Origin: Eilatimonas milleporae
Lineage (GTDB): Bacteria > Pseudomonadota > Alphaproteobacteria > Sphingomonadales > Kordiimonadaceae
Direction of reading: 5' to 3'
DNA length: 64,000 bases
Assembly: GCF_003688555.1 (NCBI RefSeq)
Contig: NZ_REFR01000009.1
Location: 741,187 to 805,186, forward strand
Position 1 is the stretch's first letter; every line of letters starts with the position of its first letter. The translations under genes were made by a program, and so were the position numbers. The notes under the pieces were generated by a model, which did no database searches, was not told the DNA's origin, and worked only from the letters and a program-made list of their open reading frames with translations. Positions 44,202-52,819 of this stretch are shown piece by piece.

Positions 44202-44531
44202 TGTATCGTTCCCCTTTGATGGGCCCCGGTTTTATGGGGCATCGGGTCATCGGCCATCCGGCCCCTGCCCAAATGCGAATCTCCGATACGCACCATAACG
44301 TGCATATATACCATCCGGGCGTGACGCTTGTCACACCCGGCGGACAATAAAATAATGACACCCGTCACACAGGGGCGGGCCCGCCATGGCGCCAAAGGCG
44401 GATCAGGCGGGCCGGGTTCAGGCGGGCCGGGTACAGGCGGGCCAGGTACAAGCGGACATGGTGATATCGGGATATCGATCAGGATCGGCCAAGAAGCGGC
44501 CCAGAATCGACCAAGAAGCGACCAGCGCGGC
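44202..44531. other. intergenic region within the gas vesicle cluster
   Basis: 330 bp between two minus-strand genes. It contains a strong hairpin (44315-44340) and about three copies of a 15-bp G-rich repeat (CAGGCGGGCCGGGTA type) near 44405-44455. No gene is supported. Confidence 0.5.
44315..44340. promoter_or_regulatory. inverted repeat CCGGGcGTGAC / GTCACaCCCGG
   Basis: Two 11-base arms, CCGGGCGTGAC and GTCACACCCGG, pair over 10 of 11 positions around the loop GCTT. It lies 114 bp before the 226-residue gene. It may terminate the upstream gvp transcript, although no T-run follows, or act as an operator for the downstream unit. Confidence 0.5.
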
Positions 44532-44843
44532 TCAGGCCGCCTGAAAACGCTCCAGCACCGCGCGGGCGTCGCTGTCGCTGCCCGCCAGCAGCGTCTCCCA
44601 CCACTCGGGGCGGATGACCGCCGGGTCATAATGGACGGTCAGGGTAAAGGTCAGCGGGCTCACCTCGACTTTTTTCACCCCGGCAATGGTGTCGAACACC
44701 TGATTGTCCGGCGCTTTCTGCGCCTGCCGCAGGACGGAAATCGCCGCCATTTTATAGCGCAGTCTGACCCGGCCCTGTTTGTGGCGGGAAATGCGCAGAT
44801 GGGGACGCAGTTTCATGACAAGATCGGTGTCGATGGCCGGCAT
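44532..44843 (-). CDS. HMA2-like small protein in the gas vesicle cluster
   Basis: A 103-residue protein. The start at 44843 has GGAGAA upstream. It resembles HMA2-type heavy-metal-associated domains: RISRHKQGRVRLRYKM, DTIAGVKKVEVSPLTF and TVHYDP are the helix-strand pattern of a ferredoxin-like fold with the I-x-x-H-x-x-G-R-x-R motif. It has no Cys pair for metal. Such domains occur in some gas-vesicle clusters and near P-type ATPases. Here it lies 291 bp after gvpK on the same strand and may assist assembly. Confidence 0.55.
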   Translation of the reverse strand: MPAIDTDLVMKLRPHLRISRHKQGRVRLRYKMAAISVLRQAQKAPDNQVFDTIAGVKKVEVSPLTFTLTVHYDPAVIRPEWWETLLAGSDSDARAVLERFQAA

Positions 44844-45134
44844 GCTGTTCTCCAGGCAAAATGAAAGGGGCGCGTGAAAACGCGTGCCCCCACTATCCGC
44901 ACTGCCGGCCCGCTTGACCATTTGGGGCGGCACACGGGGCCTCGCCCGGAAGACCACTCAAAAAAGGAAACCCGCCAAAGGGAAACGGCCAAAAAGAAAC
45001 AGGGGCGAACAGGAAACCGGACAGGCGGCCCAGAAGGCCCAGACGGCCCAGGCAGTCCAGGCAGCCGCGTGGCGCCCACGGCGTGCCGCCTGCCCAACAC
45101 GCCCAGATCGGCCCGCCTGATCTGTCAGGTCGTC

Positions 45135-45530
45135 TTATCTGTCCAGATCGTCCACCGGCCCCAGATCCAGGCGCAGGTCCGCGTCGCTCAGGCCGAAGGT
45201 CGCCTTCAACGCGTCCATGCGGCTGTCCAGACGCATCAGGGTCTCGCCCAGACGCTCAATGGTGGCATCGTCCAGGCCGCCGGCCTCGACCCGGCGGATC
45301 GCCTGACGCTCCATCAGCTGGCGGATCAGCTCCACCAGGCTGAGGACCAGCCGCGCCAGCCCGCGCTCCACCGACGCGGGGTCCACCGCGATCCGCGACG
45401 GCAGGCCGCCGGACGGGGACATCCCCCTGTCCGGAATAGCGGCCTCAAGGGCATCCGGGTCCAGCGTGTCCAGATCGCGCACACCGTCCGGCACGGACAG
45501 GATTTTGTCGTCAAACATCCCGGATGTCAT
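45135..45530 (-). CDS. gvpK: gas vesicle protein GvpK
   Basis: A 131-residue protein with the GvpK signature: RIAVDPASVERGLARLVLSL, VELIRQLMERQAIRRVEAG, IERLGETLMRLDSRMDALKA and a terminal FGLSDADLRLDLGPVDDL. The ATG at 45530 follows GGGGGTGGG; it overlaps gvpF/L-3 by 20 bp. GvpK is a minor helical protein needed for gas vesicle formation in several species. Its precise role is not settled. Confidence 0.95.
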   Translation of the reverse strand: MTSGMFDDKILSVPDGVRDLDTLDPDALEAAIPDRGMSPSGGLPSRIAVDPASVERGLARLVLSLVELIRQLMERQAIRRVEAGGLDDATIERLGETLMRLDSRMDALKATFGLSDADLRLDLGPVDDLDR

Positions 45531-46368
45531 ACCCACCCCCTTCGCAAGACACGCCCCCTCCGAAAGATCCCCCTTCCTCCAGAAGATCGTCGGCGACAAA
45601 GGAATAGGGCGGCCACGGACCGAAGGCGCACACCAGCGGTGCGCGCGCGCTCACACAGCCTGCCATATCGGCCCTTCCGTCAGCCGTATGGGGGCCGGCA
45701 TCGCCCTTGGTCGCGGCGGCCACCGTCCGGGCAAAGGCCGCTATGGACTCTCGCGGCACCAGATAGGACAGGCGCAGCCTGCCCCCCTGTCCGGATAGGC
45801 CGTCACCGCCCGCCGGCAGGCGCCGGCTGGCCCGCGACAGCCCGTCCAGCCGGGCACGCAGGTCGGCGGTCGCCGCCGCCAGCCCGTCCAGATGCGCGGT
45901 CCGCGCCGCGTCGCGGCGGCACAGCCGCTCAAGATAGGCCCGCCCGCCGCCCTGCTTTTCCCGGCCACGCGTGGTATCGCCCGCGCCATCATGATCATCC
46001 GGCGCGGGCGGCCCGCCGGCGGCGACCACCAGCGCCACTTCGGCGCAGCCCGCCACCCTGTCCAGATTGTCCGTCACCGCCGCCGCCCCGCGCCGGACCG
46101 TGGCCGCCACCGCCGCCGCATCGGCCACCGTCACGCCGAAACGAAACGGCAGCACCGGCCCGGATGCCATCAGCCCGGCGATCACCGCGTCATGCCGGCG
46201 TACCGCATCGGCCCCGACGTCGACACCGGGCCCAAAGCCGGACATGTGGTCGTGGCAGGCGAAGACCAGCTCCAAATTCCCCGCCCGCATCGTCTCGACG
46301 TCCAGCAGCGCACCACCCGAGACCGCGCCAACTGAAACCGCCTTACGGATCGCGTACAGATACGCCAT
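45511..46368 (-). CDS. gas vesicle protein GvpF/GvpL family (third copy)
   Basis: A 285-residue protein with family landmarks at the N-terminus (MAYLYAIRKAV), middle (VLPFRFGVTVADAAAV) and C-terminus (APLVCAFGPWPPYSFV). GvpF and GvpL bind GvpA and help it nucleate or assemble. This copy is the most divergent of three and has a longer middle region (GPPAPDDHDGAGDTTRGREK). It overlaps gvpS by 26 bp and gvpK by 20 bp, so all three are translated together. Confidence 0.88.
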   Translation of the reverse strand: MAYLYAIRKAVSVGAVSGGALLDVETMRAGNLELVFACHDHMSGFGPGVDVGADAVRRHDAVIAGLMASGPVLPFRFGVTVADAAAVAATVRRGAAAVTDNLDRVAGCAEVALVVAAGGPPAPDDHDGAGDTTRGREKQGGGRAYLERLCRRDAARTAHLDGLAAATADLRARLDGLSRASRRLPAGGDGLSGQGGRLRLSYLVPRESIAAFARTVAAATKGDAGPHTADGRADMAGCVSARAPLVCAFGPWPPYSFVADDLLEEGGSFGGGVSCEGGGYDIRDV

Positions 46369-46762
46369 CGCCTTCCTTCCCCTGCAAGCCCTGCCTCTCC
46401 TGGAACCCGTCCCGGCCGAACAGGACCTCCGCCCGGTCGGACGAGGCCAGCACCGCCTTCAACCCCACATACAAAAGGTCCACATCCGCCAGCGAAATGG
46501 TGATATCCCCGCGCACCACCACCCCCTTGGTCAGTGCCCGGTCCAGCAATTCCGCCAGTGCCAGACGCTGAACGGGGCCCGGAATCGTCTCGGGAATCGT
46601 CTCGGGGGTCGTCTCGGGTGTCACCTTGGGGGTCGGCTGGTGTGGCGGTTCCGAACCCGGTCCGGAGATTGGCCCAGGGACCGGTCCAGGAATCGAATTG
46701 GGCGGGGGGCGCCCAGCCCCATCCGTCCCAACCCCATCCGCCATGCCCGTTATGTCCGTCAT
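46343..46762 (-). CDS. gas vesicle protein, GvpA/J/M/S family (GvpS-like)
   Basis: A 139-residue protein. The conserved domain LAELLDRALTKGVVVRGDIT followed by ISLADVDLLYVGLKAVLASS fits GvpS or GvpM better than GvpA because of DVDLLYVGL. The N-terminal 60 residues are Pro-rich, with short repeats (ETTPETIPETIPG) encoded by a tandem DNA repeat near 46590-46640. The ATG overlaps the gvpF/L-2 stop (ATGA). It is probably a minor shell or nucleation component. Confidence 0.85.
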   Translation of the reverse strand: MTDITGMADGVGTDGAGRPPPNSIPGPVPGPISGPGSEPPHQPTPKVTPETTPETIPETIPGPVQRLALAELLDRALTKGVVVRGDITISLADVDLLYVGLKAVLASSDRAEVLFGRDGFQERQGLQGKEGDGVSVRDP

Positions 46763-48120
46763 ACGGACCCCTCACCAGTATTCGGGCCAGTATTCGGACC
46801 AGCGTTCGGGCTGACGTCCGGCTTGGCATCGATGGTGGCGAAACTGTAGGGCGGCAGCGGCCCGATGATGTCGAAATGCAGCCCCGCCTGGCCGTACCGC
46901 CGGGCCAGCGCCGCGACCGCGCCGTGAAAGGCGCCTTCGGCCTGCCGCGTCACCAGATAGGCCGCGTTCAGGATCATCTCCTCACCGCGCCCGTGCAGGT
47001 CCGGCGGCTGCACCGGCTGGATCGCGGCGTCCCGCGCCGCCTCGGCGACTGCCCGGTGGATCGCCCCGGCATGCGCGCCCGCCGCCTTGTCGGCGGTCTC
47101 CCGCGCCATCTCGTCCAGCTTGCGTTTCAGGAAAAAGGCCGTGCCCGGACTGGCCGCCCGCACCCGTTTGCCCAGCGCCGCCAGATGCGGCGCGGTGGCC
47201 AGCGTGTGCCGGGTCAGGACAGCGCGGTCCGCGAACAGTTTGACCCCCCATTCCCGCGCCCCGTCAAGGGTCGCCAGCGCGGCCTGTAAATCGGCGCGGC
47301 GCGCATCCAGCGCGCGCAGCACCGCCGCGTCCCCGGAAAACAGGCTACAGAATTTGAACGGCAGCAGCGCCGCCCCCGCGACCGCCATCCGCTCCGTCAC
47401 CGCCATCAGCACCCGGTGATGATCCAGCACCCGCGCCCGCGCCCAGTCGCTGTCTTTCAGACGGTCCGGCAGCGCGCCCGCGCCGAACACCGCCGCCGGC
47501 ACGCCGCTGACCACCGCGCCAAGGCCGTCGCCGGCGATCAGACGCACCCGCCCCCCTCCCACGATCTGACCATCACCTCTTTGGCCATCGCCACCTTGGC
47601 AATCACCAGTCAGGATATCCGGCCCGTTCAGCATATCCACACCGGGCGCGGCGCCCGCGCGGTCCGTGTCCGTCCTCACGACCCCGTACACATAGACCAG
47701 CGTGTCTTCGCCGGACACAGCGCCGTCACCGACGCTCGCGCCCGCGCCGGAAGACCGGCGTTTGCCTGGGTGCGGGGCCTGGGCAGCGCCTGCATGCGTG
47801 GTCCCCCTGACGGCGCCGCGCATCTCGGCCGCCGGCTTCTTGCCGGACGGCCCGGCGGCCTTGCGCGATGGCGTCACCCGTTTGCCACCCCCTTTGCCGC
47901 CCCGTTTCCGTTTGACCGGCTGTTTCTTGGCCGAGCCCCTGTCCCCGCCCGTTTTGCCCTGAACGGTCCTGTCATGAACGGTCCTGTCAGTATCCGTCTT
48001 GTCAGGCTCCGCGCCCGCCTTGCCGCCCGCCCCCCTCTTGCGGGTGTGCGTCCCTGTCCCCCCAGGACTCAAAGGGTTGTTCAAAGGTTTGCTCAAAGGG
48101 TTTTTCAAAGGGCCGCTCAT
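46759..48120 (-). CDS. gas vesicle protein GvpF/GvpL family with basic N-terminal extension (second copy)
   Basis: A 453-residue protein, much longer than usual. Residues 1-140 are a Lys/Arg/Gly-rich, probably disordered tail (RKRGAGGKAG, KKQPVKRKRGGKGGGKR). The GvpL domain starts at LVYVYGVVRTD and shows DHHRVLMAVTERM, LLPFKFCSLF, KLFADRAVL, EMILNAAYLVTR and FDIIGPLPPYSFATI. The ATG overlaps the ATPase stop. The tail is positively charged and might bind RNA, polyphosphate or the acidic proteins of the cluster. The end carries a short NAGPNTGPNTG repeat. Confidence 0.88.
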   Translation of the reverse strand: MSGPLKNPLSKPLNNPLSPGGTGTHTRKRGAGGKAGAEPDKTDTDRTVHDRTVQGKTGGDRGSAKKQPVKRKRGGKGGGKRVTPSRKAAGPSGKKPAAEMRGAVRGTTHAGAAQAPHPGKRRSSGAGASVGDGAVSGEDTLVYVYGVVRTDTDRAGAAPGVDMLNGPDILTGDCQGGDGQRGDGQIVGGGRVRLIAGDGLGAVVSGVPAAVFGAGALPDRLKDSDWARARVLDHHRVLMAVTERMAVAGAALLPFKFCSLFSGDAAVLRALDARRADLQAALATLDGAREWGVKLFADRAVLTRHTLATAPHLAALGKRVRAASPGTAFFLKRKLDEMARETADKAAGAHAGAIHRAVAEAARDAAIQPVQPPDLHGRGEEMILNAAYLVTRQAEGAFHGAVAALARRYGQAGLHFDIIGPLPPYSFATIDAKPDVSPNAGPNTGPNTGEGSV

Positions 48121-50354
48121 GCCATGGCCTCCCGGTGCGTGGCCGTCAGCGCGGCGTCGAAATCGGCCACCGTCACCAGGGCCGGACCGGCGGCGTCGGG
48201 CTCCAGCCGGCGGCGGATCGCCGCCATGGCCGCGTTGCGGCACAGCGCCGCCAGCGCCGCGCCCGACCAGTCCGTGGTTTTCGCCGCCAGCATCGACAGC
48301 GACACATCGCCCGCCAGCGGCATTTTCTTGGTGTGAATGGCCAGGATGGCGGCGCGCTGGACGTCGTCCGGCAGCGGCAGTTCAATGACGGAATCAAACC
48401 GTCCGGGCCGGATCAGCGCCGGGTCCAGCCGGTCCACCCGGTTGGTGGCGGCGATGACGGCAATGTCCTGCAACTGGTCCATACCGTCCAGCGCCACCAG
48501 AAACTCCGCCACCAGCCGTTCCGACACCGGGTCCTCGCCCGACCCCCGGCGCGGCGCCAGCGCGTCGATCTCGTCAATGAAAATCACACACGGGCGCGTC
48601 TGTTTCGCCTTGCGGAATACCTCGCGCACCGCGCGCTCGGACTCGCCCACCCACATGCTGACCAGTTGCGGCCCCTGCACGGCGATGAAATTGGCCTCGC
48701 ACTCCCCGGCCAGCGCCCGCGCCAGCAGGGTCTTGCCCCGTCCGGGGCCGCCGTGCATCAGGATGCCGCGCGGCGGCCGCACCCCCATGCGGGCGAACAG
48801 GGGCCCGTGCGTCAGCGGCAGGACCGCCGCCTCATGCAGGGCGCGCTTGACATCCTCCAACCCGCCCACATCGCTCCACCGCGTCTCGGAAATCTCGGCC
48901 GCGATTTCCCGCAGCGCCGACGGCGACACCTCGCCTATGGCGTCCTCGAAATCGGCCCATTCCACCCGCAGCGCGCTCAGCGTCTCCACGGGCAGAAACC
49001 CGGCGTCCAGATCGATATCGGGGATCAGCCGCCGCACGGCGGACATGGCCGCCTCGCGGCACAGCGCCGCCAGGTCGGCGCCGACGAAACCGTGCGTCAG
49101 GCCGGCCAGATGGTCCAGCGTCACGCCCGGCCCCAGCGGCATGCCCCGGCTGTGCACCTCCAGGATTTCCCGCCGGCCGTCGCGGTCGGGCACGCCGATT
49201 TCCGCCTCCCGGTCGAAGCGGCCGGGCCGGCGCAGGGCCGGGTCCAGATTGTCCGGAATATTGGTCGCGGCGGCGACAATCACCTGCCCGCGACTGTTCA
49301 GCCCGTCCATCAGGGCCAGCAACTGCGCCACCACCCGCCGTTCCATCTGCCGGTCATTGTTGATCTGCGTGCGGTTGGGCGCGATGGCGTCGATCTCGTC
49401 GATAAAGATGAACGCCGGCGCCTTCGCCTGGGCCTCGTCGAAAATCTGCCGCAGATGCGCCTCGCTCGCCCCATACGCCTTGTCGATGATCTCAGGCCCG
49501 TTGACATGGATGAAATGGACACTGGCCTCATGGGCGACGGCGCGGGCGATCAGCGTCTTGCCCGTACCCGGCGGGCCGTACAACAGCACCCCCTTGGGCG
49601 GGTCGATGCCCAGATGCTCGAACACCTCCGGATGCTTCAGCGGCAGTTCGATAATCTCGCGCACCCGCCGCACTTCCTTGTGCAGCCCGCCGATATCCTC
49701 GTACGTCACGGCGCTGCGCGCCTTGGCCGTGCCCTCACAGCGCACCTGCGTCGCCGTGTCGAAAATCACCTGCCCCGGCGGGTCGGTGCGCTGCACCACG
49801 AAGGTGTGCGGCTGCGGCCCGAACGGCGTCACCCGCACACAATTGCCCCGCTGGACCGGAATGCCGTCCAGCAGGCGGCTCAGATAACGCGGCGGCAGAC
49901 TGCGGCCCGGCGCGTCCACCGGCGCCAGGATCACCGACCGCGCCCGGCGGGTGATGACCCGCCGCACCGTGACATGCTGGTCCAGCCCGGTGCGCGCGTT
50001 CGCCCGCAAAATCCCGTCCATCTGGATCAGTTTCTGGCCGCGCTGCTTGGCATGGGCGGGCAGCACCCGGCACAGCGCGCCGCGCTTGCCCGTCACCTCG
50101 ATCACATCGCCGGTCTCCAGGCCCAGCGCGCGCATGTCGCCCGGATCCAGACGGGCAATGCCGCGCCCGGTGTCCTTGGCGACCGCCTCGGCCACCTTCA
50201 GGCTACCGTCCTTCAGAACCGTGTCCGTGGGGCCGGCCTCCTTGGCGCCGATGTCCTTGAAACCGGCATCGCGCGCTCGCCCGTCTTCGAGCAGCGGTGT
50301 ACCAGACGCGCTATCGGGGGCGCTGCCAGATACGCTATCAGGGGCAATGGTCAT
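48117..50354 (-). CDS. CDC48/VCP-like AAA+ ATPase within the gas vesicle cluster
   Basis: A 745-residue protein. Residues 50-200 look like a CDC48-type N domain (LDPGDMRALGLETGDVIEVTGKR, a double-psi barrel start). The first AAA+ module has GPPGTGKT (260-267), FIFIDEIDA and an NIPDNLDPALRRPGRFD segment; the second has GGPGRGKT (535-542; the usual Pro is Gly), VIFIDEIDALAPRR and NRVDRLDPALIRPGRFD. Double-ring unfoldases of this type remodel protein complexes. It is translationally coupled to gvpJ (ATGA overlap) and to gvpF/L-2, so it is an integral gene of this cluster. It may act in assembly or turnover of vesicles. Confidence 0.93.
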   Translation of the reverse strand: MTIAPDSVSGSAPDSASGTPLLEDGRARDAGFKDIGAKEAGPTDTVLKDGSLKVAEAVAKDTGRGIARLDPGDMRALGLETGDVIEVTGKRGALCRVLPAHAKQRGQKLIQMDGILRANARTGLDQHVTVRRVITRRARSVILAPVDAPGRSLPPRYLSRLLDGIPVQRGNCVRVTPFGPQPHTFVVQRTDPPGQVIFDTATQVRCEGTAKARSAVTYEDIGGLHKEVRRVREIIELPLKHPEVFEHLGIDPPKGVLLYGPPGTGKTLIARAVAHEASVHFIHVNGPEIIDKAYGASEAHLRQIFDEAQAKAPAFIFIDEIDAIAPNRTQINNDRQMERRVVAQLLALMDGLNSRGQVIVAAATNIPDNLDPALRRPGRFDREAEIGVPDRDGRREILEVHSRGMPLGPGVTLDHLAGLTHGFVGADLAALCREAAMSAVRRLIPDIDLDAGFLPVETLSALRVEWADFEDAIGEVSPSALREIAAEISETRWSDVGGLEDVKRALHEAAVLPLTHGPLFARMGVRPPRGILMHGGPGRGKTLLARALAGECEANFIAVQGPQLVSMWVGESERAVREVFRKAKQTRPCVIFIDEIDALAPRRGSGEDPVSERLVAEFLVALDGMDQLQDIAVIAATNRVDRLDPALIRPGRFDSVIELPLPDDVQRAAILAIHTKKMPLAGDVSLSMLAAKTTDWSGAALAALCRNAAMAAIRRRLEPDAAGPALVTVADFDAALTATHREAMA

Positions 50355-50881
50355 GCTGATGTATCCTCTTCTGGTCTGACCTCTTGCGGCCTGACCCCTT
50401 CCGGTCTCGCCGCTTGCGGTCTGGTCATGTCAGGAATGCTGTCTTCGGGGGCCGCGTCGAAAGCGGGGGCGCCCAATTCCGAAACAGAGCCGGCAACAGG
50501 GCCAGGAACAAAGCCGGGAACAAAGCCGCCGACAGGCTCGCCGCCGGCATCGGCAGGCGGCAGCGCCCCAAGGGGGCCGGCCCCCGCCTCCATCGCACCC
50601 GCCTGCTGTTCCAGCCGCTCGATCCGCTCCCGCAGGTCGCGGTTCTCCGCCTCCATCTGGTCCATCGGGCGCGCGCCGGTGCTCAGCGCCGGGTCGTTTT
50701 CCCACCAGTTGATGCCGATTTCGCGCGCCCGGTCGACGGACGCGATCACCAGTCGCACCTTGATGGTCAGCAGCTCGATCTCGACCAGCGACACGGTGAT
50801 GTCGCCGGCAATCACGATGCCCCGGTCCAGAACCCGTTCCAGAATATCGGCCAGGCTGCTCGCGCCGGTCGCTGACTGCAT
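50351..50881 (-). CDS. gvpJ: gas vesicle protein GvpJ (GvpA-like)
   Basis: A 176-residue protein. The start at 50881 has AAGGACGG upstream. The GvpA-like core LADILERVLDRGIVIAGDIT, followed by VSLVEIELLTIKVRLVIASV, is followed by REIGINWWENDPALST, a GvpJ hallmark, and a short coiled coil (MEAENRDLRERIERLEQQ). The C-terminal 70 residues are low complexity with a GGFVPGFVPGPVAG repeat. GvpJ is a minor component needed for vesicle formation. Confidence 0.9.
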   Translation of the reverse strand: MQSATGASSLADILERVLDRGIVIAGDITVSLVEIELLTIKVRLVIASVDRAREIGINWWENDPALSTGARPMDQMEAENRDLRERIERLEQQAGAMEAGAGPLGALPPADAGGEPVGGFVPGFVPGPVAGSVSELGAPAFDAAPEDSIPDMTRPQAARPEGVRPQEVRPEEDTSA

Positions 50882-51037
50882 GATCCCGTCCTTTTTCCCA
50901 ATGCCTGATGGACTCAATGGCCTGATGGATCCAGTGACCTGATGGATCCGGTGTCCGATGTGTTCAGTGTCTGCCGTATCCGGGGCACCGGTGTGCCCGG
51001 CCGTACCGCGCGGGGTCACCCCGTTCGCGGGGCCGGT

Positions 51038-51589
51038 CTATTCACTGACCTGCCCGCGCAGAAACCGCCTCAGCCGCTTGTAGGTGACCAGTTCGCCCTC
51101 GGCGTCGAGGATGGCCTCATAGGTGGCCAGCACATCGCTTGTCGTCGGCACCCGGCGCAATTCCACCATGTTCACATAGGCCCGCCAGCCGCCCTCGAAC
51201 TCCTCCATGCCGGAAATGGTCGCCACATCCAGGCCGGTGATGTCCTGCAATTGCCGCTTGGCCTTCTGCGCCGCCTGCACCACAGTCAGCGCCGGTTTGG
51301 CCGGCTCGGGTTCAGGCGCGGGGTCCGGCATGGGCGCGGGGTCCGGCGCGGCCTGTGGAGCCGCCTGTGGCGCTACCGGCGCGGAGGCCGCCTGGGGCTC
51401 GGGAACCATTTGGGGCTCAGGAACCATTTGGGCTTCCGGGACCGTTTGGGCGACGGGCTGCACCGGATGGACCGGGGGTGCGTTCACCGGCGCGGCCTGT
51501 CCCGCACTTTCGCCCAGTCCCGCACTCCCACTCTGGGCCATGCCTCCGTTTTGTCCCATTCCACCTTGCGGCGTCTCGGTTTCACTCAT
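51038..51589 (-). CDS. gvpO: gas vesicle protein GvpO
   Basis: A 183-residue protein. The C-terminal ~85 residues match GvpO (AQKAKRQLQDITGLDVATIS, GWRAYVNMVELRRVPTT, DVLATYEAILDAEGELVTYK, RRFLRGQ). The N-terminal half is Pro/Ala/Gln-rich with repeats such as MVPEPQMVPEPQ. A good AGGAAGGATAG ribosome site precedes it. In haloarchaea GvpO is needed for vesicle synthesis. It lies between gvpG and gvpJ. Confidence 0.93.
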   Translation of the reverse strand: MSETETPQGGMGQNGGMAQSGSAGLGESAGQAAPVNAPPVHPVQPVAQTVPEAQMVPEPQMVPEPQAASAPVAPQAAPQAAPDPAPMPDPAPEPEPAKPALTVVQAAQKAKRQLQDITGLDVATISGMEEFEGGWRAYVNMVELRRVPTTSDVLATYEAILDAEGELVTYKRLRRFLRGQVSE

Positions 51590-51607
51590 GTCTTGCTATC
51601 CTTCCTG

Positions 51608-51844
51608 TCAGCTTTCGCGAATGGCTTTCAGTCTTTCCAGAAGCAGGGTTTCGCCTTCTTCCAGCTCTTCTTCCGTGATCTTCCCCAGGTCATAGGCAAG
51701 CTGAAGGTCCTCCATCTCCTGCTGGATTTTCTTCGGATCGAAGACTTCCGCCTCGACCTTCTCGGCCAGTTTTCCGGCCACCCAGGTAAACCCCTTGACC
51801 GGCCCCTTGACCGGCGCGGTCAGCAATGTTTTCAACAGGCCCAT
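51608..51844 (-). CDS. gvpG: gas vesicle protein GvpG
   Basis: A 78-residue protein of typical length: MGLLKTLLTAPVKGPVKGFT, then VFDPKKIQQEMEDLQLAYDL and GKITEEELEEGETLLLERL. The GL-L-x-x-P start and the D-x-x-x-I-x-x-x-L-x-x-L acidic helix are typical of GvpG, an accessory protein for assembly. It lies 102 bp downstream of gvpF and 18 bp before gvpO. Confidence 0.93.
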   Translation of the reverse strand: MGLLKTLLTAPVKGPVKGFTWVAGKLAEKVEAEVFDPKKIQQEMEDLQLAYDLGKITEEELEEGETLLLERLKAIRES

Positions 51845-51946
51845 GATCGGTGCGTCCTCGTATCCGTCCCCCTCATGCCCCGCCCCGGCAGCAGACCCGA
51901 AACAGAGCCCACTCCCGGAACAGACTCAGAGACCGGACAGCCGGGC

Positions 51947-52750
51947 TCAGGCATCCGGCGTCAGGCTCAGATCGACGAAATTGTAGGGCGCCGTCGGGCC
52001 CACCAGCTTGAACAGCAGGCGGTTCTCGTTTTCCGCGTCCAGGGCCGCGACCAGCTCTTCCAGCGCGTCGCTCTTGTCCCGGTCCAACAGCAGCGACACA
52101 TTCAGGATCATCTGCTCGCCAAGGGCATCCTGCTGCTTGACGCGGTAGGCCAGCGGGCTGATTTTCGCCAGCAGTTCCGTGGCCTCGCGCGCCCGCTTCT
52201 CGGACACCTCCGCCTCCAGCAGTTCGCCCAGCTTGACCCGCTCGTAATAGGTCTCGTCCGGCGACCGTCCGACCAGGCGGTCGCGCAGCTGGGCAATGTC
52301 CTGCCGCACCGACAGGATTTCGGAATACAGCACCCCTTCCATCCAGAAGGCCTTCAGCCCCATCTCGATACGCCCCTCCAGCTCGCCCAGCAGGCCGCGG
52401 ATCGTCGCCGCCTGCGGTTTGAGAAGGGTGTCGTTGACGGCCTCGACCGTCGGCGCGACGCTGCCGAACCGGATCGGCACGATGGTATGGTCGGCCATGA
52501 CCGTCTCAAGCACCCGCATATGGGCGGTCAGGTTGCGGCGGGTGCTGTCATACTCCGCCTCGGGCGAACTGCTGACCACGGCCGACAGGCCGTCGAACGG
52601 CAGGGTATAGACCGCGTCGCCCTTGCCGCCGATCCCGTCGACGTCAAAGGTGCGCGTCTCCTCGCCGTCAATCACACAGTAAAGATACTGGGCCTCTCCG
52701 GCCGCCGGCGTCCCGGCGGGGGTGCCGTTTTTCAAAGGGTGGGCAGTCAT
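51947..52750 (-). CDS. gas vesicle protein GvpF/GvpL family (first copy)
   Basis: A 267-residue protein, the best-preserved copy of the three: YLYCVIDGEETRTF, AHMRVLETVMADHTIVPIRF, GLKAFWMEGVLYSEIL, GEQMILNVSLLLDRD and a terminal LFKLVGPTAPYNFVDLSL. GvpF/L binds GvpA and takes part in early assembly. GGAG precedes the ATG. It lies between gvpH and gvpG. Confidence 0.93.
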   Translation of the reverse strand: MTAHPLKNGTPAGTPAAGEAQYLYCVIDGEETRTFDVDGIGGKGDAVYTLPFDGLSAVVSSSPEAEYDSTRRNLTAHMRVLETVMADHTIVPIRFGSVAPTVEAVNDTLLKPQAATIRGLLGELEGRIEMGLKAFWMEGVLYSEILSVRQDIAQLRDRLVGRSPDETYYERVKLGELLEAEVSEKRAREATELLAKISPLAYRVKQQDALGEQMILNVSLLLDRDKSDALEELVAALDAENENRLLFKLVGPTAPYNFVDLSLTPDA

Positions 52751-52819
52751 CTTTCAAAATCTCCTCTGTGCGGGCCGGTGGTCTCGGCCCATGTGGTCAT
52801 GCGCTGTCACTGCGGCGCG

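Noticed and set aside
44114..44629. Minus-strand frame across the gap between the HMA2-like and 226-residue genes
   Set aside because: It overlaps both supported genes in another frame and its Pro-Gly run comes from the intergenic 15-bp repeat.
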